The notes under the pieces are model-generated. The model ran no database searches, was not told the origin of the DNA, and saw only the letters and a program-made list of their open reading frames with translations. From Siphonodentalium dalli (lineage: Eukaryota; Mollusca; Scaphopoda; Gadilida; Siphonodentaliidae), in assembly GCA_032622095.1 (NCBI GenBank), contig CP136063.1, positions 62,939,897 through 63,003,896 of the forward strand: a DNA stretch of 64,000 nt, in the 5' to 3' direction. This document shows positions 54,545-63,720 of the stretch, one piece after another (the first letter of the stretch is position 1; every line of letters starts with the position of its first letter). The position numbers and the translations under genes were made by a program.

Positions 54545-54881
54545 GTGTGATATTTGTCAGAAAGGATTCCCTGTGAAGTATAGTCTGACTGCACACACGA
54601 AGGTCCACACAGGTGAAAGTTATAAGTGTGATATTTGTCAGAAAGGTTTCACTCAGATGAGTAATTTGACTAAACACAAGCGGGTCCACACGGGCGAGAT
54701 ACCATATAAGTGTGATATTTGTCAGAATGGATTCACTCGGATCACTGATTTGACTGTTCACAAGAGGATCCATACGGGTGAAACACCATATAAGTGTGGC
54801 CTCTGTCAGAAGGAATTCATGCGAAAGAATAGTCTGTCCGCACACATGAGGATCCACATGGGTGAAACTCCGTTTGTTTAA
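54545..54881 (+). pseudogene. C2H2 zinc-finger array 3, shifted second part (four fingers)
   Basis: After the four-base insertion, fingers continue in another frame: KCDICQKGFPVKYSLTAH, then QMSNLTKHKRVH, RITDLTVHKRIH and RKNSLSAHMRIHMGE, with a stop after TPFV as in cassette 2. Removing the insertion would fuse this to the first part. Two more out-of-frame repeats of the last finger follow (54,882-55,017). Confidence 0.7.
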
Positions 54882-55017
54882 GGAATTCATGCGAAAGAAT
54901 AGTCTGTCCGTACACATGCGGATCCACACGGGTGAAACTCTCTTTGTTTATGGAATTCATGCGGATGAATAAACTGTCCGTAAACATGAGGATCTACACG
55001 GGTGAAACTCCATTTGT

Positions 55018-55490
55018 TTAACCCTTTACCAAACAGAACGGCCCTGTGCCAATGCATTCTCTTATATATGCGAGTCGACCATAGGTCGCCTGACTCGCCT
55101 CGCATATATAAGAGAATGCATTGGCTTAACACATATTAAAAATGATAAAATTGTCAAAGAATGTAGGAAAATATTATAAAAAATTGTTAAAAAATGTAAG
55201 AAAAAATTATAAAATTGTTAAAGAATGTAAGAAAAAAGGGTAAAAAGTGTTAAAAAAGATTTTTTTAGGCCAATGCATTCTCTTATATATGCGAGGCGAC
55301 ATATGGTCGACTCGCATATATAAGAGAATGCGTTGGCACAGGGCATAACTGTAACCATCACAATGTGGTCAATGAACCGGTTCCAATGATATCCATATTT
55401 GTATGGTGTTATTGAGACATACCGAAGATATTTTAGGCTGTTGAAGCTTTATTTGGGCGTTTTTGGTCGGTTTGTTGGGTAAAGGGTTAA
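55018..55490. mobile_element. piggyBac-type nonautonomous MITE with TTAA target duplication
   Basis: TTAA at 55,018-55,021 and 55,487-55,490 flanks a 465-base insert. Its ends read CCCTTTACCaAACA and, reversed, CCCTTTACCcAACA. TTAACCC termini are a hallmark of piggyBac elements. Cassette 2 shows the empty site (catttgttTAAgtgtgttat near 40,668-40,685), so the insertion is precise. The interior has two strong hairpins (55,047-55,125 and 55,272-55,337) around cttatatatgcgag and an AT-rich tract of aaaattgttaaagaatgtaa repeats. No transposase. Confidence 0.88.
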
Positions 55491-56040
55491 ATGTGTTACT
55501 TGTGGGGAAGGTGACTCAGATAAAGAGAGTCTGAAGTAGAATATGAAGATCCTAACGGGAAACCGTTCGTTTAAATGTGATGTTTGTGAAACACAATATT
55601 CTTCATACTCTCATCTGACTCTATGCATGAGTACCCATACGGGTGAGACATAATCTAGGTGTGATGTGTATGAGAAGGGAGTTACTAGTGAGAGTTACAC
55701 ATACATGTAAGAGGATACATGCAGGTGAAACGTTATATACATGTATACACCTGTCATATTTGTGATAATGGATTTACCCCAAAAACGTTCTTAACTAATC
55801 ACGCAGGGATATCTTCGGAAGAATGGTACAATGAGTTGGAACGACACGTGGGAGATGCCATATATGTGAGATATTTATGGGCAAGGATTTCGCCAATAAT
55901 AGCACATGACTAGACTTTTGGAGAACCACATATATAGGTGTGATATTTGTGACGACGGATTCATTCAGAAGAATAGCCTGACTATACACATGGGAATACA
56001 TAGCGCTACGTTTGCGATCACGAGATTATCTCAATGAAGT
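55491..56040 (+). pseudogene. Cassette 3 decayed 3' fingers
   Basis: Continues the series after the MITE: CVTCGEGDSDKES-like sequence, FKCDVCETQYSSYSHLT near 55,575-55,625, then CHICDNGFTPKTFLTNHA (about 55,750-55,805) and CDICDDGFIQKNSLTIHM (55,938-55,990), with frame breaks in between. Confidence 0.65.
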
Positions 56041-56229
56041 GGACTGATTACACACATGGCTACACAATATAGCTTCAATACATATCACCAATACTGTAAG
56101 ACATTCACAATATATTTTTTAAGAAGAGCACTTCAACAAATCCGACATTTGACGAATACTAGCACATCATCGCTAGTAGACTATTACTATTCATATGTAT
56201 ACCACATTTTCTATGTGTATAGAAGGAAA

Positions 56230-56890
56230 GTTATGTTTCTTTATTGATATTGATTTGGTATATAACAACAAAAAGACGGTTTGGATGGCTTTGATTCCAA
56301 AATCCCTGCACATTCGGACATTTCCAAAGCTCATATTAAATGACACTGAACTCAAGATCGTGTCCTCTTATAAGTATCTTGGTCACATACTCAATGTTGA
56401 TTTTTCTGATAATGATGACATTATGCGCCAGTATCGCTCTATCTGACAACGTTCAAATATACTCATAAGAATGTTTTACAGATGTTCACTTGATGTTAAG
56501 AAATATTTATTCCAAATGTATGTATCACCATTATATTGTGCTCATATTTGGATTAACTATACCAGCAAATGTTTAAAAAATAAAAAAACTGTTTCAACAA
56601 TGCTTACAGAAAATTTATTGGGTATGAAAGGTCATGTAGTGCGAGTGGGATGTTCGTAAGAGATATAATGTTTTCCTTAGCAATGTTGATACGAAAGGGT
56701 GTGTATGTATTTCGAGAGAGAGTTTTTACATGTGGTAACGAGTTGTTAAATGCTATATGTCACTTAGATATTATTCAAAAGTCTGATCTATTCCTCCATT
56801 GGAACCAAATTATATATATGTAATTGTATATTTGATTTCCATATATGGGCATACCTTGCCTGAAATAAACAACAATAATGATAATAATTG
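56230..56890 (+). mobile_element. 5'-truncated LINE fragment (RT thumb to 3' end)
   Basis: Reads LNDTELKIVSSYKYLGHILN, then FSDNDDIMRQYRSI, an in-frame stop, and MFYRCSLDVKKYLFQMYVSP; these are the thumb and after-thumb motifs of LINE RTs. Further eroded frame runs to about 56,830. The tail at 56,855-56,890 (aacaacaataatgataataa) is a simple-repeat end. Nothing 5' of the thumb remains. Confidence 0.75.
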
Positions 56891-57262
56891 ATATATGTAG
56901 ATATATTCATTCTGAAACTGCATCTGAATCCATGAAAAATGGTTTTGAAAAAATTTATTGCCTATTACTACTTGTAACACAATTGATAATAGTTCAATAG
57001 AGGCTGACGATGCATGAGACCAACTATTTAGTTTCAAATTATTGACTTGATATTGGACGGTTGATCGTCAGATTTTGATATTATATCCCGCCGATGTGTA
57101 GGTTTACTTTATTTATTTATTCTGCAAGTTGTGCTAGTATTTTGGGTATGCGTATTGTATCGTGTTATTGTGTACTGTAAAGCTAATATAATCGGCGTTT
57201 GATACCGGGACTTCTCATTCTGGATTTTTGTTTTGACTTTTGGGACTTATTGGCTATATTAT
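56891..57262. other. Non-coding stretch
   Basis: Contains 56,921-56,990, matching 2720-2790 (gaatccatgaaaaatggttt), and 57,175-57,245, similar to 49,740-49,810 (gctaatataatcggcgtttg). No gene. Confidence 0.5.
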
Positions 57263-57692
57263 CAGGTCTGGCAAATGTGAGAATACAGCTACAAATTACA
57301 ATAGCTGTATTCAGCTAACCTAGCTGTATTCAGCTATATATTATACTCTCAAACCGGCTGTTTTTCGATAATAAACGAGAAACGCTAATTTGCGCATCAA
57401 AATTAGGCTACCATACATGTATTCTCCGGCCACCCTCAACCAAATCAAAACCGTCACTTGTTTTCTGACAAAGTGTTGCCTTTTGTCGACACAGCAGTTC
57501 TGATTTTGTGTGAAAAATTACTACGGCGGTCGATGTCAGCAAATATTCTGGGGACTATTTTCTGCGAATGCATTCATTAGCTAACTTATAAAATAAAGAT
57601 CAAATTCATCGCAAACACTCGTTTACTTCTTCCCGATGCTAAACCGGTAGGGGGCATTAGAATGGTGTACCTATATCAAGCATTTAGAATTA

Positions 57693-57905
57693 TGAAACCA
57701 AACAGGACTATACTTTCAGTTTACACATAGTTTATTCTATACATTAATGTCACAATTCATGATAAAGCAAGATGTCAGCCAAATAGGTCTTGTTCGGTCG
57801 GTGGTCAGTTCTGTTCTGTCATATTCGGTAGCTGGGAGTGACGTCACATCCTCGGGTGCACTCGGACCGGATGACCGGTACTCTTCGGGTCCTAAAACCG
57901 CTACA
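57693..57905 (-). repeat. 3' LTR
   Basis: 213 bases, TG...CA on the minus strand. Contains TGACGTCA (57,839-57,846), a perfect CREB/ATF site expected in U3, and AATAAA on the minus strand at 57,731-57,736 as the poly(A) signal. Confidence 0.9.
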
Positions 57906-58212
57906 TTCCCCCAAGCTTTGAAAATAAGGCCCGGTTGGAGGGGGTTGAAGAATTCGTCCATCCATCGTCATTAGTCAGTCCAAGTTCCAACAAGACTTCT
58001 GTTACGTCATAGGCCTCCGTGGGCTCGGTTGCAGAGTCTTGTAGTCGACGCATTGGATCATGAACATCGGATGACTGACGAACACTTGTAACTTGGTCGA
58101 GGAAGGCACCGTCATATGGATGGCTGGCAGAGTGGAATTTCTCAGCATCTCGTATCATCCAACTACCATTTTCTGTCATATCTGGTAATGTCTTCGCCAT
58201 TGTATCGGTCAA
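57901..58212 (-). other. Open frame at the 3' end of the LTR-element cargo
   Basis: About 103 codons without a good ATG at the start (first ATG a few codons in). Acidic and Ser/Thr-rich (TEAYDVTEVLLELGLTNDDG); it ends LGGM at the polypurine tract and LTR. It is in the same frame as the 58,816-59,716 segment but separated by stops. No recognised domain. Confidence 0.35.
57906..57916 (-). promoter_or_regulatory. Polypurine tract
   Basis: Minus strand GCTTGGGGGAA directly abuts the TG of the 3' LTR, the standard site for plus-strand priming. Confidence 0.75.
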
Positions 58213-58815
58213 ATGATTGTCTGGCCAGCTTGTTTACACCGCCCAATTATGTCTTGGCTCCATTGGGTGACCAGTTAAGTTTTTGATCCGGAACGCCTGT
58301 TGTAGTTACCGTAAGTTCCTTCTGTAGAGCCATATACATTGTAGAGGTGGTCTGCACTATGTATAATCTGGCCATGGTGAATAGCTGCTTACATTCACTT
58401 CTTGGTCCACTCGACCGATAACCATTGACTGGGTTCTGCGTGTTATGCTTCGTGGAATATGTACATCAATGCAGAGTGAAAGAGAAACCGGGGCCCGGCA
58501 TTCTCAGTACAACATACAAATGGTGGTTCAATGTCGGTGTAGTATATCAGCTGGCCCGATATCCATTACCGACAACGCAACCCCAATGTTGGATTCACTC
58601 ATTGCTGCATTAACTGTGAACATCATTTAAACGTTGCGAACAAGCATATGATTATGTTCATTGAGTCATGGAGGTACATTTCCATACTGGAACCCGCATC
58701 ATTCTGGCGACAAGTAATGGTCTTAATAGTTTGCCATGGGGTCTGATGATACTCTGACCATGGCTGTGGATCTCTTCATTGTAGTTACTAATCACGATCC
58801 ACGTCCGATTCAGGC
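58213..58815. other. Cargo interior without clear coding
   Basis: Only short frames on both strands; stops interrupt the frame that would link the flanking minus-strand open segments. Confidence 0.4.
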
Positions 58816-59716
58816 TCATTTGCCACCAGGATCCCAAGGCCATTGATCTGGAGAACCTGTTTTATTTCGGAGCCAGGTATGTTTCATTGGATTCTGGCTC
58901 GGGTTCTCCCAATATGTTGGTTCGGCCCTTACAGGTATGAAACCTGAACTTGGTTTCGAGATCCAGGTAGACCTGCTTTCCGAACTGCTCCTAAGTTGAG
59001 GCAATTCTGTACCAAAATTTCCATTGCTGCCAGGCTTCAACTGGACATCTTTCTTCACCCCATTCCTGTCTTGGTGCTCATGATGTGGTGGATGGTGATT
59101 CTGGTACGGCTTCTCAGGTTGACCATGTGATATTGGCAGGGCACCGAGACTATCTTCTGGACTGCCATTACATAATTTATGGTTCGGCTGGTCATGATCA
59201 TCTAGTACTGGTGCCAACACATCACTCGTGGTTGCGAGATGCTTCATATTTTGCTCTGGTGATTCATTGTCGAAGAGCGTCGCCTTGTTCATATGACCCA
59301 CATTTTCATCAGAAGAGTCAAAGGAAACCGGTCTTAGAACTGTTGATACAGCATCTGAGACATTAGCGGGCGACTCCAGAACTGTTTGAACAGCATCTGA
59401 GATGTTAGCGGATGTTTCCAGGACCGCCGAATCAGCATCATAGAAGCCTGATGTGATCGAATATATGGTAGAGTCAAAGCCAATTTTCTCGAATTCAATG
59501 AAGGATGTATCGCCATCGGATGTCAAAGAATCAAACTGTGTGAGAAGAGGGATCTGGGCGTCTCTCAGATCGCCTCTGTCTCCACCTGACCATCCTCGCT
59601 GCTGAAGCAGGACTGCATCCTCTTCATAATCTAAATAATCTATTGAACTCAGCTCCAGAGAAACGCTATCGTCCCACTCTAGATTGATATCATAGATCGG
59701 CGACTCTTCATCTTGT
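58816..59716 (-). pseudogene. LTR-element cargo, second open segment
   Basis: Open from about 59,750. It follows the first cargo frame by a frameshift near 59,710: DEESPIYDINLEWDDSVSLE, then FDSLTSDGDTSFIEFEKIGF. It contains two tandem copies of a (S/P)ANxSDAVxTVL unit and a His/Asn-rich stretch (YQNHHPPHHEHQDRNG), and ends WPWDPGGK. No ATG lies near its start. It looks like the continuation of the first cargo protein after a frameshift, either decay or programmed. I do not recognise the family. Confidence 0.5.
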
Positions 59717-60587
59717 ATGTACCGTAGCTTGTGTTGGCATCGTGGTTGATATATGTCTCATCCGGCGATAGTGGTTTATGCTGAACTGCATTTCCTGAAT
59801 AGAATGCATACTCATCTGGTGTCAGAAGTTGCATGTCTTCTATTTCAGACTGTACGTTCAGCAGTTTGTCGGACCAGGTTGTCAGTTCCTGCACCAGTGT
59901 CCCTGGTTGTTCATCGTTGATAAATTGCCCAGACGCAGAATCATTTACCTCCAATACTAAAGCGGGTGTCGGCCTTATAGGAAGACTCGTGGTTGTTGGA
60001 GCTTCAGTCTTCAACTCAGAGCTGGGATACATCAGAGTTGGATCGAGAGACTCAGATCTGGATGTCAATGTTTCTGGCAATGGCGATATTGGGACATCAT
60101 AATCTCGGAAATCGAGACGGGGAGGATCCCTGTGCATTGAAGAAGACCCGGGCAACCATTCTTCTGAGGGTGGCTCACTCTGCGCCGAAGAAGTTTGTCC
60201 AGAATCTTTGCCGACCTGGAGCTTTGTGACTATATTATTGTCAGCTACTTCTTCCCCAACTAATTCAATTGGGCTGCCCTCTACTCTCTTATTTCCATGT
60301 GCCGACTTGATGGCTATTGTTGACGGCTGATTGTCCAGGACTGCCGTTTTGGATGCCATCTTTTCTGATAATCCGCCTTGTTGCAACTTTTTGACAAGTA
60401 AGTCCGATTGTTTGGAGGTTGGCTGGTTGTAGGCCACTTGCCCTGCCATAGTGTCTTCTGGTGTGTTGACCGTTTGACTAGGATGGCAATCTGCAGGAAC
60501 ACTGTCGGTCTCTATGGAACTCGTCCATAATGGTTGGTCATGTGCGGCCAATCTGGATGCCATCTGTCTCGAAGACTTGGGAGACAT
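59679..60587 (-). CDS. LTR-element cargo protein, Ser/Pro/Asp-rich, unrecognised
   Basis: 302 codons from the ATG at 60,587-60,585; the frame is open upstream to the primer-binding site. Composition is polar and probably disordered (SSAQSEPPSEEWLPGSSS, TEAPTTTSLPIRPTPALV). A segment PRLDFRDYDVPxSP occurs twice, at about 60,640-60,600 (before the ATG) and 60,110-60,075, so an internal duplication spans about 170 codons. Other notable motifs are QLLTPDEYAFYSG and LSPDETYINHD. No gag major-homology region, zinc knuckle, protease or transmembrane segment is visible. It could be a transduced host-gene fragment or a gag-like protein too diverged to see. Confidence 0.55.
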   Translation of the reverse strand: MSPKSSRQMASRLAAHDQPLWTSSIETDSVPADCHPSQTVNTPEDTMAGQVAYNQPTSKQSDLLVKKLQQGGLSEKMASKTAVLDNQPSTIAIKSAHGNKRVEGSPIELVGEEVADNNIVTKLQVGKDSGQTSSAQSEPPSEEWLPGSSSMHRDPPRLDFRDYDVPISPLPETLTSRSESLDPTLMYPSSELKTEAPTTTSLPIRPTPALVLEVNDSASGQFINDEQPGTLVQELTTWSDKLLNVQSEIEDMQLLTPDEYAFYSGNAVQHKPLSPDETYINHDANTSYGTYKMKSRRSMISI

Positions 60588-60657
60588 TTCTTCTGAGGGC
60601 GATACTGGAACATCATAATCTCGGAAATCGAGACGGGGATGATTTCTCTGTATCGAA

Positions 60658-60669
60658 GACTTGTCGCCA
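60658..60669 (-). promoter_or_regulatory. Primer-binding site
   Basis: One base after the 5' LTR, the minus strand reads TGGCGACAAGTC. It begins with TGG, complementary to a tRNA 3' CCA. The TGGCGAC start is compatible with a serine- or arginine-type tRNA end; the primer is not proven. Confidence 0.65.
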
Positions 60670-60670
60670 A

Positions 60671-60883
60671 TGAAACCAAACAGGACTATACTTTCAGTTT
60701 ACACATAGTTTATTCTATACATTAATGTCACAATTCATGATAAAGCAAGATGTCAGCCAAATAGGTCTTGTTCGGTCGGTGGTCAGTTCTGTTCTGTCAT
60801 ATTCGGTAGCTGGGAGTGACGTCACATCCTCGGGTGCACTCGGACCGGATGACCGGTACTCTTCGGGACCTAAAACCGCTACA
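60671..60883 (-). repeat. 5' LTR
   Basis: 213 bases, one mismatch to the 3' LTR. Same CREB-type TGACGTCA at 60,817-60,824, which here would drive transcription of the element. Confidence 0.9.
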
Positions 60884-60887
60884 ATTA

Positions 60888-61405
60888 CATAGGCCTACCA
60901 CTAGCGGTTTGTGAGCGATACTGATAACTATTCATAACGGTATATACAGATATTGTGCGGCATATTGCAAATGTATGGCACAACATAGGGACAACTGAAA
61001 TGAAAATGCGACTTATATAATTTCTGAAGTATTTTAAACATGAAGTCCTGGTCGTTAGCAAGTCAGAACTATTCAATCTGTTTTGGCGGGAAAATATATA
61101 ATGTGTGAAAACTTACTAAACATAACATTGTTATTTGTATTTTCGCGATTCGACATACATGTATGCATTTCCGTATTTTTGGAGAGTGTCAGCTCAAGCA
61201 GTGAGTGGTACTCGCTCGGTTAAACTCTGGCTAGAGATGTTCCCCTTTTTACCTGTTTTAACGCACCAACCAAACTGCGTTTTAGCAGCATCCTATTTAT
61301 ACTTCCGGGAATGTTTAAGATGTTCCATCTTGGGTGATAAATATTGTATTTAATGTATTTTCAAGGTATTCCGCATTGCATAAGAGAGTTATTAAACCGT
61401 TATGA
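60888..61405. other. Non-coding remainder of the host TIR element
   Basis: No gene; short frames only (60,885-61,076 and 61,135-61,353 lack domains). Confidence 0.4.
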
Positions 61406-61834
61406 CCGACATCGACCGCCGTAGTAAGTTTTCACACATAATCACCATCGCTGTGTCGACAAAAGAGTCTAATATATAGCTGAATACAGCTAGGTTAGCT
61501 GAATACAGCTATTGTAGCTGTATTCTCACATTTGCCAGACCTGATTATAGTAGCAACCTCATAGGTTTTTTGAAAAATCAATGGAATCTGGGAATATTTG
61601 GTCTTGTTTTTTCGTCCGCCGATTCTCGAACGCTTTTCGCCTCCGGAGGCGGAAATGTCAAATCTTGATCGATTCCTCTCGCCCGTGCAACGACTTTTCG
61701 CCTCTGAGGCCCGACTCACGAATCTCACTCCCCGACGGTTGTTGTCTATAGGTCGACAGAAGCACCAGAAAAATAAATTTAAAAAAATTTGACTGAAGTT
61801 TTAATTTTTCAAATTTTTTTAAGTTCTGACAAAG

Positions 61835-63280
61835 GTATTTTTTGTCTGTAAAACAATCTTAAGTGTCAAAATTTCCAATGGATCCAGCTGATGGATCTGA
61901 AAAAACATTATAGTTTTTATGGCATATTAAAATGAGTGCCTATATAAAGGGTTATATTACATTTTACTGCTCATTGAGGACTTTGCTCATTAAGGACTTT
62001 GCTAACCCAATTTCCCCCAAATTTGATGGAGTCAAAATAAAGGTTTCTATTCACCTTTGTTAGTATCCACAGTAACCACAGTAACCAACCCCATGAATGC
62101 AACATTCTAAGAGTATAATTCATGGTGGAATATGTTAGAAATTCTAAATGTGAAAATTATAGAGGTTTTTAAAATCTATTTTTTCGAACCCAAAATCAAT
62201 ACACACAAAGTCCATATCAAAGAAAAAAATATGGCAATGTGTACTGAACACTGTGAAGAATGATGAACAATAAAATAATATTTATATTTATCAAGCATTC
62301 TTTGATAAAATTACTAAGAACCAATTGTTTACAAATAATTTAGAAACTTTCCTGACATCGCTTGTAGTGAGGTGACAGTTGAGTGTTAATATCTGTGGAC
62401 AGTGGTGTGTTGTGAATCTCTTGACAAAAGAACTGTGTTATCCCCAATTTGGTGCTACCACATAGCCCAGAAACTAGGTCATCAATCAGCCTGAATAGGA
62501 TATAATATTCTCATGGGTCAAAACCTGCTGGTCATAATCCCAGCTGGCTTGAGTGAACATTAGCTTGATCCATCAAATTCAGTTCCCAAATAGCTTTTCT
62601 GAGCAATGAAATCTACCATTTGTAAACAACTTCTTCTCAGCCAAAAGTCTTAATAAAACTGAAGAAATGTGAGTATATCTTTCTTGTTAATCATTCTTCA
62701 CAGTGTTCAGTACACATACCCATATCTTTTTCTTAGATATGATCTTTGTGTTTGTTGAATGTGGGTTCGAAAAGATAGATTTTAAAAACTTCTACAAATT
62801 TCACATTAATATGAATTTCTAACATAATCTACCATGATTTATACTCTTCAAATGTTGCATACATGGGTTTGATTACTGTGATTACTAATAAAAGTGAACA
62901 AAACCTTTATTTTGGACTCCATTAAATTTAGGGAAAATTGGGTTAGCAAAGTCCTTAAGGCATATGGTATTTTTTATCAGTAAAACAATCCAAGTGTCAA
63001 AATTTCAAATGGATATTGAAAAGACATTGTTGTTTTTATGGCATATTCAAATGATAGTCTGCATAAAGGGTTATATCACATTTTAATGCTCAATGAGCAC
63101 AGAATTCAATTTTTTTCAAATTTTGCGAAGTTCGGTCATATGGTATTTTTTGTTTGTAAAACAACCTAAGTGTCAGCATTTCAAATAGATCTTGAGAAAA
63201 CATTGCTGTTTTCAAGGCATATTCAAATGAGAGGCAAAATAATTGGTTATTTCCCTTTTAATGTAAAATGAGCTTCAGAT
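61835..63280 (+). repeat. ~150 bp tandem repeat interrupted by family A copy 2
   Basis: Three diverged units of ggtattttttgtctgtaaaa ... gttttt-atggcatattcaaatgag ... aaagggttatat-acattttactgctca start near 61,838, 62,965 and 63,140. The first and second are separated by the family A element, which lies at the unit edge. Confidence 0.65.
61990..62958. mobile_element. Foldback element family A, copy 2 (complete)
   Basis: TTAA at 61,990-61,993 and 62,955-62,958. Termini GGACTTTGCTAACCCAATTT are inverted, continuing into gatggagtcaaaataaaggt and its complement, for arms of about 250-280 bases. Otherwise colinear with 2798-3676. Non-coding. TTAA target use suggests piggyBac-type mobilisation, although the ends are not CCC. 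Confidence 0.8.
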
Positions 63281-63352
63281 TCCCTTCCCTGCAGTGCTCC
63301 AACACTTTGTATGTATATATTGCCTGATCTCCAGAATATTTTATATGGGTTT

Positions 63353-63720
63353 TCTACTCAATAAGAAAAATAGACTCATCTTCTGGCATGCCCAACATTT
63401 ATACATGTACATTGTTCACCGTGTTAGTTAGAATCTTGATAGGCAGAATTTCCCTGTCTAGGAGCTGGCCATACATGTATGTACCTCACCCATAATCCAA
63501 GTGAAATTGAAAGTTTGGGCAGAAACTCTACCCGCAATCCAAATGAAATTGAAATTTTGGGTAGAGAATTCACCCTCATTTTTAATTTAGGAAAAACTTC
63601 CCCTATAAGCACCTAGATCCTTAATTAGACAAGAATACTACTCAATAAGAAAAATAGACTCATCTTCTGGCATGCCCAACATTTATACATGTACATTGTT
63701 CACTGTGTTAGTTAGAATCC
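63353..63720 (+). repeat. ~75 bp direct duplication
   Basis: actcaataagaaaaatagac ... ttgttcac(c/t)gtgttagtta-gaatc occurs at about 63,356-63,434 and 63,652-63,719, nearly identical. Between them a shorter unit (aaatgaaattgaaattttgg) is also repeated at 63,500 and 63,540. Confidence 0.8.

Larger units (their letters stand above)
51620..56040 (+). repeat. Segmental duplication, copy 3, carrying zinc-finger cassette 3
   Basis: Colinear with 15,640-21,000. Lacks the extra 93 bp, 67 bp and 33 bp tandem units and the 17,004 family B copy. Contains its own tandem duplication (53,400-53,580 versus 53,640-53,820) and the MITE at 55,018. The 5' part of its homology (49,970) is separated by the CTTAAG element. 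Confidence 0.75.
57693..60883 (-). mobile_element. Young nonautonomous LTR retroelement carrying unrecognised cargo
   Basis: Minus-strand orientation. The 213 bp LTRs (5' at 60,671-60,883; 3' at 57,693-57,905) begin TGTAGCGG, end GGTTTCA (TG...CA) and differ at a single base (about 57,890 versus 60,868). ATTA flanks both sides (57,689-57,692; 60,884-60,887). A primer-binding site and a polypurine tract sit where expected. The interior (2.76 kb) lacks capsid, protease, RT, RNase H and integrase motifs in all frames, so it must be mobilised in trans. Near-identical LTRs indicate a very recent insertion. Confidence 0.88.
57263..61543. mobile_element. TIR element with 5 bp target duplication, host of the LTR element
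   Basis: The ends CAGGTCTGGCAAATGTGAGA and its inverted copy lie at 57,263 and 61,543, each flanked by ATTAT (57,258-57,262; 61,544-61,548). Inner inverted segments also match (cgacacagc, actacggcggtcgatgtc at about 57,490-57,540 and 61,410-61,460). The left arm has about 120 extra bases. Without the nested LTR element it would be about 1.1 kb. CAG-type ends recall hAT elements, but those make 8 bp duplications, so the superfamily is open. Confidence 0.65.

Noticed and set aside
58425-60229. Plus-strand frames within the LTR element
   Set aside because: Element orientation from the primer-binding site, polypurine tract and LTR ends is minus; the minus frames are longer and continuous.
57693-60883. 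Interpretation as an ordinary host gene on the minus strand with flanking segmental duplicates
   Set aside because: The flanks are TG...CA repeats with primer-binding site, polypurine tract and 4 bp target duplication, which a simple duplication would not produce.
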